This document shows, one piece after another, positions 22,416-28,444 of a stretch of 28,444 nucleotides of DNA; the stretch's first letter is position 1; each line of letters opens with the position of its first letter. The DNA is from CAZNYN01 sp964422205. GTDB lineage: Bacteria; Synergistota; Synergistia; Synergistales; Synergistaceae. A program made the translations under genes and the position numbers. The notes under the pieces were generated by a model, which saw only the letters and a list, made by a program, of their open reading frames with translations, was not told the DNA's origin and did no database searches. The stretch covers positions 1 to 28,444 of the forward strand of contig CAYRAI010000030.1 in the NCBI GenBank assembly GCA_964422205.1, written 5' to 3'.

Positions 22416-23324
22416 ATGAAAACAATAGGAATCGACCTGGGCGGACACACAATAGCCTGCGCAGAAATAGACATCTCGCACCGAGAGCCGTACATCCTGC
22501 GCAGGATAGAAATGCAGACACCTGAAGAAAGAACCTTGCCCGAAGTTTTGTCTGCCCTAATCGGCGGAATATCGCAGCTCGCCTGCGATGAGCGCGAACT
22601 GAATATCGGAATAGGTGTGCCGGGATTCCTCGACAAAGAGAGAAAAAAAATACAAAAACTTACAAACTTCAAGGGGTTTGAAAACATACCTTTTCCCTCA
22701 CTGCTTAACAAAAAACTTGCAGAATCAGGAATAGATTCACGCATAATTATGGAAAATGACGCAAACTGCGCCGCATTGGGCGAAGGTCTCTGCGGCGCGG
22801 CAAAAGGCTGCTCCGACTTTATCGTTCTCACACTCGGAAGCGGCATAGGGGCGGGCATAATATCGGGCGGAAAACTCGTTACAGGCGCGCACGGAATGGC
22901 GGGCGAGTGCGGACACATCGTAATAAGCGAAAAGATAAAAAAATGCGCCTGCGGAGGAATGGGACATGCAGAAAGCTTTGCATCGGCGGACAGAGCTGAG
23001 GCGGAAGCAAAAAAAATAGGCCATCCCGCAGACTTCAAACTCCTTTGGCAAGACAGAGACAATCCAAAAATCAAGACAATATTGGCCCCAACAATAACGT
23101 CCATAGCGAAGACAATAGCCACAGTAACAGTAACCTTTGACCCAGAAATAACAATCCTAAACGGCGGAATGAGCAGAGCGGAAGGCATAGTACAGATGCT
23201 CGAAAACACGGCAAAAAACTACCTCCCGACCCCATTCACACCACACCTGAAAATAGAAAAATCAAAACTGCAGGCAGACGCCGCACTGTACGGAGCAGTG
23301 GCGGGCTTTGCCGAAAATATCTAG
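22416..23324 (+). CDS. ROK-family sugar kinase
   Basis: This 302-residue protein has the actin-like ATPase fold of ROK kinases. The phosphate loop is GIDLGGHTI (5-13, His where Thr or Ser is usual). The catalytic aspartate D115 is in MENDANCAALGE, and the sugar/ATP region reads LGSGIGAGIISGGKLVTGAH. The ROK zinc motif is H167, C177, C179 and then H184, where the family has a third cysteine (C-x-C-G-x2-G-C-x-E). There is no DNA-binding domain, so it is a kinase and not a repressor. No Shine-Dalgarno is visible; translation is likely coupled to dppA, which ends 7 bases upstream. The likely substrate is a hexose or amino sugar. Confidence 0.88.
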   Translation: MKTIGIDLGGHTIACAEIDISHREPYILRRIEMQTPEERTLPEVLSALIGGISQLACDERELNIGIGVPGFLDKERKKIQKLTNFKGFENIPFPSLLNKKLAESGIDSRIIMENDANCAALGEGLCGAAKGCSDFIVLTLGSGIGAGIISGGKLVTGAHGMAGECGHIVISEKIKKCACGGMGHAESFASADRAEAEAKKIGHPADFKLLWQDRDNPKIKTILAPTITSIAKTIATVTVTFDPEITILNGGMSRAEGIVQMLENTAKNYLPTPFTPHLKIEKSKLQADAALYGAVAGFAENI

Positions 23325-23657
23325 ATACTTAAAACTTCTCCTAAAGCTTAAAACGAAGTGGCATTGCCTTACAAAGCCTATTTCAATAATAAATCTTTTA
23401 TTACTGCGCGGAGTTTGCTCTCTTCGCTTCGCGGCAGCTGCATTATGCGGAAGTTTATTTTGACCTTTATGGCTATGACTGCAAGTTAAAAGCAAGTTGA
23501 AACATGCAGGAGATAGACGTCTCAGAAATTGCTATTTTTATAAAACAACATTTACAAACATTGTAAAATTATATAGTTTATAAAATCTATTTTACAAACT
23601 TTACCAATATTACGGGTTGTGATAATATCAGATTATAAATTCTGTGGGGGCGATCTC
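23325..23657. other. Intergenic region with palindromic repeats upstream of the AAA gene
   Basis: About 330 bases with no supported gene. The right half is very A/T-rich. TTTACAA (23551-23557) and TTGTAAA (23561-23567) form a perfect 7-bp palindrome with a 3-bp centre, and TTTACAAAC recurs exactly 40 bp downstream (23591-23599). These could be operator sites for the AAA-ATPase gene. An A/T-only stem TAATAAA/TTTATTA lies at 23387-23403. No convincing terminator follows the ROK gene, and no clean promoter could be assigned. Confidence 0.4.
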
Positions 23658-24851
23658 ATGGTAGATAGACAAGAGTATCTTGATGATTTGATAAATTTTA
23701 AGGACAAAGATTTGATAAAAGTAGTGACCGGCATTCGCAGATGCGGCAAATCTACGATGTTTGAAATATTCCAAAATTACCTGAGAAATATCGGCGTAGA
23801 GGACGAGCAAATAATTGCTGTCAACTTAGAGGACGGTGATTTCCGTCATATTCGCACAGCGGAGACATTATATGAATATGTGCAAAGCAGACTTGCTGTA
23901 GGCAGAAATAATTACGTTTTTTTAGATGAGGTTCAACAGGCAGAGAACTTTCAGAAGGCTGTTGACTGGCTCTACGTAAAAAAGGGTATAGATCTCTACA
24001 TCACAGGTTCTAATGCATTTTTACTCTCGGGAGAACTTGCCACACTGCTTTCGGGCAGATATGTAGAAATAAAGATGCTGCCTCTTTCATTTAAAGAGTA
24101 CGTCTCTGCCTATCCGGGCAACAGAAACATGTTTGAGCTTTACAGGAATTACCTGTCAAACAGCTCATTTCCGGGAACGCTTGAGCTCACGAGGAAGCAG
24201 GATATCAGAGCATATCTTGAAGGCATATATAACACAATCTTGATTAAAGATATTGCTATAAGGAAGAAAATATCAGACACGTCCATGCTGCAAAGCGTAA
24301 CAGAGTTTATGTTCGATAATATAGGGAACATGGTTTCGTCTACAAAAATATCCAACCAGATGACATCCTTCGGAAGAAAAATCAGTGTTCCCAGTGTTGA
24401 GGCTTATCTTGGCGCGCTTGCGGAAAGCTTTATATTTTATAAAGTGGGCAGATACGATATAAAGGGGAAACAGCGGTTAGCGACAGGTTCTAAATACTAT
24501 GCTGCGGATATCGGGCTTCGATATTTTATTCTAGGTACGAAAGAGACTGATATGGGACACATTCTGGAAAATATCGTATTTTTAGAGCTTTTAAGGAGAG
24601 GTTACGAGATATATATCGGGAAAATAGGAAGTGTGGAGGTCGATTTTATCGCAATAGGGTCAATGGGGTGTGAATATTATCAAGTATCGCAGACTGTGGC
24701 GGAAGAGTCCACACTTAAGCGTGAACTTGCTCCTTTGAACGCAATCAAAGACCATAACCCCAAATATCTGCTGACCATGGACTACACACCTCAGACCTCT
24801 TACAACGGTATAAGGCAGATAAATGTTCTGGATTGGCTGCTCGATATTTAA
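23658..24851 (+). CDS. AAA-family ATPase with DUF4143 (AAA_14) domain
   Basis: This 398-residue protein has a Walker A GIRRCGKS (25-32), Walker B YVFLDE (86-91, D90-E91) and the ITGSNAFLLSGELATLLSGR and LPLSFKEY segments typical of AAA_14. A C-terminal DUF4143 region follows (winged-helix part, YYAADIGLRYFI, then EVDFIAIG, a PD-(D/E)xK-like remnant). The family is widespread, often transferred and of unknown function. ATG at 23658 was preferred because GGGGG lies 7-8 bases upstream; an in-frame alternative at 23619 would add 13 residues. The gene stands alone. Confidence 0.88.
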   Translation: MVDRQEYLDDLINFKDKDLIKVVTGIRRCGKSTMFEIFQNYLRNIGVEDEQIIAVNLEDGDFRHIRTAETLYEYVQSRLAVGRNNYVFLDEVQQAENFQKAVDWLYVKKGIDLYITGSNAFLLSGELATLLSGRYVEIKMLPLSFKEYVSAYPGNRNMFELYRNYLSNSSFPGTLELTRKQDIRAYLEGIYNTILIKDIAIRKKISDTSMLQSVTEFMFDNIGNMVSSTKISNQMTSFGRKISVPSVEAYLGALAESFIFYKVGRYDIKGKQRLATGSKYYAADIGLRYFILGTKETDMGHILENIVFLELLRRGYEIYIGKIGSVEVDFIAIGSMGCEYYQVSQTVAEESTLKRELAPLNAIKDHNPKYLLTMDYTPQTSYNGIRQINVLDWLLDI

Positions 24852-24869
24852 TTGCGGGAAAAATAGGAC

Positions 24870-24906
24870 AAAAAACACCGGCACAAAACCATGGTTCTGT
24901 GTCGGT
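24870..24906 (-). terminator. Orphan rho-independent terminator facing the - strand
   Basis: Arms 24877-24891 and 24892-24906 are complementary at 13 of 15 positions around CCATGG. Read on the - strand the stem is followed by G and six U (24875-24870). No intact - strand gene lies upstream of it; the nearest coding signal is the decayed frame at 25169-25455. On the + strand there is no T run, so it does not obviously serve the AAA gene. Confidence 0.6.
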
Positions 24907-25540
24907 TGGGCTGTGTCAATCACTAACTTATAGCGGGTGTATCTGTATCCGCAAGCGAGCCTGCTTCCCTAGTCCCGCATTGTCCTCAGCATATGTTAAT
25001 TTATATATCATTATCCGCTTTTATCCCATATTATCCGGTCGTGTGTAAAGGTTTGGGCTGAATTTTCTGAGAACTGCGCAACACATGAAGAAGTACAGAT
25101 TCAAAATATTAACAACTATCCATATACGCTATAAATGTCAACATCTTGATTTCACTTTTCTGCCGCGGTTAAAAGCCCGTATTCTCCAACTTTTGCCCTA
25201 TATCCGGCTCTGTATTCATGTCTTTTGAAAGTTCAGAGAACATGAAATTGAACCTTCTAAATTTTCAACACTCGCCCTTAAAGCCTTGTTATCAGTGAAT
25301 TTAAACAGTGTCTCTAAAACTTTTGCTGTACCGTTAGGAGTACCGTCCCCTGCAAAATATTATCAACGGTACGGTGTGTTTCGATATACGGTACACCTGC
25401 GATTTTAGACTTCGGCTAAATGTAAGCTTTGCCTGTAATCCAACACCGCTCTAAATTATGTTAACATACAGTAAGTAATAAAGCAAGATGAATGGCAAAT
25501 ATTTAGAGATCGGTGGGAAAAAAGACAGAGCGGATGTCAG
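24907..25540. other. Gene-poor region
   Basis: Apart from the apparent pseudogene there is no supported gene. GTACCG/CGGTAC words recur between 25328 and 25394, including GTACCGTT against AACGGTAC as an 8-bp inverted repeat. They fall inside the decayed frame and may simply be its codons. The absence of long frames on both strands suggests a scar of gene loss. Confidence 0.4.
25169..25455 (-). pseudogene. Decayed coding region on the - strand, family not recognised
   Basis: Four overlapping pieces in shifting frames read like protein. They are FRAVLDYRQSLHLAEV (25455-25408, then a stop), SKIAGVPYIETHRTVDNILQ (from 25409), GDGTPNGTAKVLETLFKFTD and KALRASVENLEGSIS (within 25359-25219), and FMFSELSKDMNTEPDIGQK plus LENTGF (25246-25169, then a stop). 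Joined by frameshifts near 25408, 25347 and 25240 they make one continuous chain of about 95 residues. I do not recognise the family. The orphan terminator at 24870-24906 is on the same strand about 260 bases further on, which fits the tail of a lost gene. The alternative is that the apparent coding character is chance. Confidence 0.4.
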
Positions 25541-25546
25541 GGGTAT

Positions 25547-25671
25547 ATTGACATATGTATTTAGCCGTTTAATTACTCCCTTGCATAACTAATTCACATG
25601 CTTCTGCACGTCCTGATATGTGATATACAAAAAATTGTGTAATTGACAAAAATATGTATTTAGTGTACTCT
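25547..25671 (+). promoter_or_regulatory. Promoter region of the TauE-OCD operon with a duplicated element
   Basis: TTGACA occurs at 25548-25553 and 25643-25648. Each is followed by the identical 12-mer ATATGTATTTAG (25553-25564 and 25652-25663), 99 bp apart. The downstream copy is followed at 17 bp by TACTCT (25666-25671), a poor -10, so the promoter may need activation. The downstream unit is 43 bp before the start codon of the transporter gene and is the likelier promoter. The duplication suggests paired regulator sites. Confidence 0.5.
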
Positions 25672-25713
25672 CTTATTGTTGTGAAATTAATAACAAGTAG
25701 GAGGTAGTTAGAC

Positions 25714-26583
25714 ATGGTAAAGGTTTTGCTTGCTCTTATCGTACTAGCCAACGGTATTTTCGCTTTTAGGTTCTTCTCTGATTTCATAAAGCACAAGGCA
25801 GATGTTTTCAAAGAGAGCGGCAGCAATGCTCTGCTTGCTGTCTGGGGTTTTATTGTCTTTTTTCTTTCAACCTTCGGTATTTCTGATTTTGCCTTATCCA
25901 CTGTTTTCTACCGTCTGCGCAAACTTATTGACGACACAAAACTTCCAGGCACTCTTAACACACAGTGCGCTATTCCAGTAGCGGTTATGGCACTTGCTTA
26001 CATATCAACCATCAGCGTCGATCAGACAACACTGATTCTGCTTATTATTTCTCAGATGGTCGGGGCATATTTCGGTCCTCGTTTTGTAGTAAAAATGCCT
26101 GTTAAGCAGATACGTGCGTTTATGGGCTTTGGCCTTCTTACCGCCGCATTTTTTGTTCTTGCGGGCAAATTTGGAATACTGCCTGCTGGTGGAGAGGCAG
26201 TAGGGCTTAGCGGAGGGAAGTTGATTCTGGGTATGGTGCTTCTGCTTGTCTACGGTGCTTTGAACAACCTCGGGGTCGGTTCTTATGCTCCTACAATGGC
26301 CACTGTGTATGCACTAGGACTTAACCCCGCTATCGCATTTCCTGTTATGATGGGAGCCTGTACATTCTCTGTCCCTCTCGGAGCAATGGAGTTTGTCCGT
26401 TTGGATAAATACGGAAGAAAGATAACATTCTTTTGCAGCGTTTTCGGAACCTTGGGAGTCCTTGCAGCAGTATTTATTGTAAAGAGTCTTGATACAGCTA
26501 TGCTTCAGTGGGTTGTCGCCGCTGTAATTATGATTGCGGCTATTGATTTAATTCACTCTGTGTTCAAATCATCCAAAGCGTAG
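25714..26583 (+). CDS. TauE/SafE-family membrane permease
   Basis: This 289-residue protein has about eight membrane helices arranged as two repeats (for example LLAVWGFIVFFLSTFGISDF in the first half and LILGMVLLLVYGALNNLGVG in the second), the pattern of the sulfite exporter TauE/SafE (DUF81) family. Members export sulfite, sulfoacetate or related organic anions, but the substrate here is not readable. ATG at 25714 follows AGGAGG by about 9 bases. The OCD-family enzyme starts 15 bases after its stop, so the two are one transcript and the permease may move the substrate or product of that enzyme. Confidence 0.85.
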   Translation: MVKVLLALIVLANGIFAFRFFSDFIKHKADVFKESGSNALLAVWGFIVFFLSTFGISDFALSTVFYRLRKLIDDTKLPGTLNTQCAIPVAVMALAYISTISVDQTTLILLIISQMVGAYFGPRFVVKMPVKQIRAFMGFGLLTAAFFVLAGKFGILPAGGEAVGLSGGKLILGMVLLLVYGALNNLGVGSYAPTMATVYALGLNPAIAFPVMMGACTFSVPLGAMEFVRLDKYGRKITFFCSVFGTLGVLAAVFIVKSLDTAMLQWVVAAVIMIAAIDLIHSVFKSSKA

Positions 26584-26598
26584 CGGAGGCCGAATAAA

Positions 26599-27591
26599 AT
26601 GTTGATACTCACAGGAAAAGATATACACTCTGTATTTTCGATGAGGGACGCCATAGAGGCGGATAAAAAGGCGTTTGTGCTTCATTCTCAGGGCTGTGCA
26701 AAAGTGCCTCTCAGAATCAATCTGGAAACAGATGCAAAAGATGGCCAGTGCATGTTCATGCCTGCGTATGTAGGAGGAAGTTTAAATATGGCAGGAGTCA
26801 AAATAGTCTCCTACTTTCCCGCAAATGCGAGTAAAGGAATACCTGTCGTACCTGCCACAGTCCCTCTTATAGACGGTACGACCGGTCTTGTTACCGCGAT
26901 AATGGAAGGAACAGTATTAACTCAGATGAGAACTGCCGCCATTTCGGGAGCGGCAACGGAACTTCTTTCAAACGAAGACAGCTGTGTGGGGGCACTGTTT
27001 GGAACAGGCGGTCAGGGATCGGCTCAGCTGGAAGCTCTTATGACGGTTCGTTCTTTTGAAGAAATACGAATTTATGACACAATGAAGGATAGAATTGCGC
27101 CCTTTATAGAGAAAAACAGCGAAATTGCCAAATCCTTCGGGGTAAAGCTTGTAGAGGCAAAAACTTCGAAAGAGGCCGTTTCCGATGCCGATGTTATAAC
27201 AACCGTAACAACCTCGGCAGAGCCTGTATTCTCATCAGAATGGATCAAACCAGGATGTCATATAAACGGTGTCGGCTCATACACCCCTTCAATGAGAGAA
27301 ATACCGTCGGAAGTGCTTCTGCGCGCTTCGTGCATATTCGTTGATAATAAAGAGGCAGTTACGGCGGAAGCAGGAGATTTCATAATACCGGCAAAAGAGG
27401 GGCTATTCTCCTTCGGAAAAATATCCGGTGAGTTGGGAGATTTGATTTTAGGAAACCTGAAAGGCCGCTCCTCCCATGATGATATTACCGTGATGAAAAC
27501 CGTGGGATTTGCCACACTCGACATAGTAACCGCATCGGAAATTGCCAAGAAAGCAGAAAAAGCAGGTGTGGGCACTATAATCACATTATAG
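26599..27591 (+). CDS. Ornithine cyclodeaminase/mu-crystallin family protein
   Basis: This 330-residue NAD(P)-dependent enzyme belongs to a family that includes ornithine cyclodeaminase (ornithine to proline), archaeal alanine dehydrogenase and ketimine reductases. Residues aligning with the ornithine cyclodeaminase active site are R39 in VPLRI, K68 in AGVKIV and R111 in QMRTAA. The dinucleotide-binding loop is GTGGQG (135-140), and NGVGSYTPSMREI is a family hallmark. The family is functionally diverse, so ornithine as substrate is only one option. GGAGG lies about 10 bases before the ATG. It follows the TauE-type permease by 15 bases and is followed by a long hairpin and a YheO-type regulator. 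Confidence 0.88.
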   Translation: MLILTGKDIHSVFSMRDAIEADKKAFVLHSQGCAKVPLRINLETDAKDGQCMFMPAYVGGSLNMAGVKIVSYFPANASKGIPVVPATVPLIDGTTGLVTAIMEGTVLTQMRTAAISGAATELLSNEDSCVGALFGTGGQGSAQLEALMTVRSFEEIRIYDTMKDRIAPFIEKNSEIAKSFGVKLVEAKTSKEAVSDADVITTVTTSAEPVFSSEWIKPGCHINGVGSYTPSMREIPSEVLLRASCIFVDNKEAVTAEAGDFIIPAKEGLFSFGKISGELGDLILGNLKGRSSHDDITVMKTVGFATLDIVTASEIAKKAEKAGVGTIITL

Positions 27592-27607
27592 AACCTGAGC
27601 ACATATT

Positions 27608-27669
27608 GCGGCTGTGTGATAACATATAGAAAGACAACATTGCTTTCTCACTTTGTTATTACACAGCCG
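27608..27669 (+). terminator. Long hairpin between the OCD gene and the YheO-type regulator gene
   Basis: CGGCTGTGTGATAACA (27609-27624) pairs with TGTTATTACACAGCCG (27654-27669) over 16 bp with a single G-U wobble. An inner GAAAG/CTTTC stem (27629-27633, 27643-27647) adds to it. It is followed by AATTTCTTAT rather than a clean U run, so it may act as a terminator or attenuator, or as a regulatory structure in the leader of the next gene, whose ribosome binding site is 14 bases away. Confidence 0.5.
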
Positions 27670-27695
27670 TAATTTCTTATATGGGGGAAATAGAT

Positions 27696-28343
27696 TTGCA
27701 TAAATGCCATCCAATGATAGAACCTTTTATAAGTGTTGTTCATCTTCTTGGATCAATGCTCGGAAAAGAATATGAGATAGTGCTTCATGATGTCTCAAGC
27801 GGGGAATCGGAAGTTGTCGCTCTGGAAAATGGGGAACTTACGGGGCGCAGCTATGATTCCCCTATGACAGACTTCGGTAACTTTCTAATGACAAGTCCCG
27901 AAGCCGAAAATTTAGATTACTTCGCAAATTATCCCTCAAAGGCCGCAAATGGGCGCACATTGCGTTCGGGAGTATCCCTTATACGCGACGAGGAGAAAAA
28001 ATTAATAGGTTTTTTATGTATAAATTACGACATGACAAAGGCCAACATGCTGAAAGACATGGGATCATTCCTCACAGCCACCCAGCCACTCTCTTTTAAC
28101 GATATCGTATCCGAAAATATAGGCAGCATGGATGATGAAAAGAGTATGATGGAAGAAGCCCGCCGAAAATTCGGCAAGCCCCTTGCTTATCTGACAAGCA
28201 ACGAACGCAAACAGTGTCTGAAATACATGAACGATGCAGGGTTTTTTAAGCTGAAGGGCTCTGTCGAAGCTCTTGCCGATGAAATGGAGAAGAGCAGATA
28301 CACACTTTATGCCGATCTAAGACAACTGCGCAACGATAAATAG
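27696..28343 (+). CDS. YheO-like PAS domain transcriptional regulator with C-terminal HTH
   Basis: This 215-residue protein has an N-terminal YheO-like PAS domain (about residues 5-120; MLGKEYEIVLHDVSSGESEV, SGVSLIRDEEKKLIGFLCIN) and a C-terminal helix-turn-helix of the DUF/HTH_22 type (SNERKQCLKYMNDAGFFKLK, VEALADEMEKSRYTLYADLR). E. coli DauR, of this family, controls D-amino-acid catabolism. TTG at 27696 was chosen because GGGGGA at 27683-27688 is spaced 7 bases from it and no Shine-Dalgarno precedes the in-frame ATG at 27681, which is the alternative start (5 more residues). Its position suggests that it senses the substrate of the upstream TauE-OCD genes and controls them; this is inference. 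Confidence 0.85.
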   Translation: MHKCHPMIEPFISVVHLLGSMLGKEYEIVLHDVSSGESEVVALENGELTGRSYDSPMTDFGNFLMTSPEAENLDYFANYPSKAANGRTLRSGVSLIRDEEKKLIGFLCINYDMTKANMLKDMGSFLTATQPLSFNDIVSENIGSMDDEKSMMEEARRKFGKPLAYLTSNERKQCLKYMNDAGFFKLKGSVEALADEMEKSRYTLYADLRQLRNDK

Positions 28344-28358
28344 ACTATACTATTTATC
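28335..28358. repeat. Perfect 9-bp inverted repeat spanning the end of the regulator gene
   Basis: GATAAATAG (28335-28343) and CTATTTATC (28350-28358) flank a 6-base loop. The left arm includes the TAG stop codon. The stem is A/T-rich and lacks a U tract, so it is a weak terminator at best; an operator for the next promoter is possible. Confidence 0.35.
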
Positions 28359-28395
28359 ATCAATAATAAGATAGCACTTTTCATATTTTAAAATT

Positions 28396-28425
28396 TTGAC
28401 GAACATTACTAAATAATGTTATAAT
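28396..28425 (+). promoter_or_regulatory. Strong sigma-70-type promoter leaving the right edge
   Basis: TTGACG (28396-28401) and a perfect TATAAT (28420-28425) are separated by 18 bp. Transcription would start near 28432 and read out of the window on the + strand, so a gene should begin just beyond it. Confidence 0.75.
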
Positions 28426-28444
28426 TCTCATTTGCCTACTGCCG

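Noticed and set aside
23262..23495. A 77-codon - strand frame overlapping the end of the ROK gene
   Set aside because: It starts inside a solid gene, has odd low-complexity composition and no ribosome binding site or family match.
23617..23639. Possible promoter boxes (GATAAT, TATAAA) just before the AAA gene
   Set aside because: No -35 box lies at an acceptable spacing from either, so no promoter was annotated.
25328..25394. Clustered GTACCG/CGGTAC words, including one 8-bp inverted pair
   Set aside because: They are irregularly spaced and lie inside the decayed coding frame; there is no repeat-spacer pattern, so it is not a CRISPR or iteron array.
132..28000. Many antisense and out-of-frame reading frames of 60-260 codons inside the annotated genes
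   Set aside because: They overlap genes with clear family motifs, lack ribosome binding sites and have no recognisable domains. Examples are 19607-20389, 21685-22347 and 22169-23209 on the - strand, and 8974-9543 on the + strand.
1..28444. tRNA, rRNA, CRISPR arrays, insertion sequences, prophage or integrase genes
   Set aside because: None could be supported; there are no transposase motifs, terminal repeats, array-like repeats or tRNA-like foldings.

Overview
The window looks like chromosome from an anaerobic, amino-acid-using bacterium with two membranes. A Synergistota-type organism is my best guess, at low confidence. The grounds are a complete archaeal/vacuolar-type (A/V-type) ATPase operon in a bacterial context, an RND efflux pump (which implies an outer membrane), FeoAB, an archaeal-type CobT homologue, and several amino-acid and peptide genes. 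No rRNA, tRNA, CRISPR array or intact mobile element was seen.

Layout. (1) 1-5831, + strand: a MerR/GyrI-like regulator, then an RND adaptor and pump, then a GNAT acetyltransferase overlapping the pump stop codon. The pump promoter has the MerR hallmark of a 19-bp spacer filled by a perfect palindrome. (2) 5832-6270: non-coding. (3) 6271-14995, - strand: a nine-gene A/V-type ATPase operon in the transcription order D-H-C-I-K-F-E-A-B, closed by a clear terminator. (4) 15170-16156, + strand: an archaeal-type CobT/UPF0284 protein diverging from the ATPase operon. (5) 16209-18233, - strand: feoA-feoB under a near-consensus promoter with a tandem repeat at the transcript start. (6) 18419-23324, + strand: a tight five-gene run of BMP-family binding protein, variant YchF-type NTPase, Old Yellow Enzyme-type oxidoreductase, M55 D-aminopeptidase and ROK-family kinase. 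(7) 23658-24851: an AAA/DUF4143 ATPase. (8) 24852-25713: gene-poor, with an apparent decayed - strand gene and its orphan terminator, then the regulatory region of the next operon. (9) 25714-28343: a TauE/SafE transporter, an ornithine cyclodeaminase/mu-crystallin enzyme and a YheO-type PAS regulator, with a long hairpin before the regulator. A strong promoter leaves the right edge.

How the genes fit together. The MerR-pump block reads as a drug-inducible efflux unit. The ATPase operon encodes every subunit of a rotary A/V-type enzyme, and its c-subunit lacks the usual sodium ligands, so proton coupling is more likely. The BMP-to-ROK run has the spacing of a single operon; the M55 peptidase and ROK kinase suggest salvage of D-amino-acid peptides and sugars, but the joint role is inference. 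The last block looks like a regulated amino-acid or sulfonate utilisation unit. I did not find a clearly new system. The best candidates for follow-up are the BMP-YchF-OYE-DppA-ROK run and the TauE-OCD-YheO unit.
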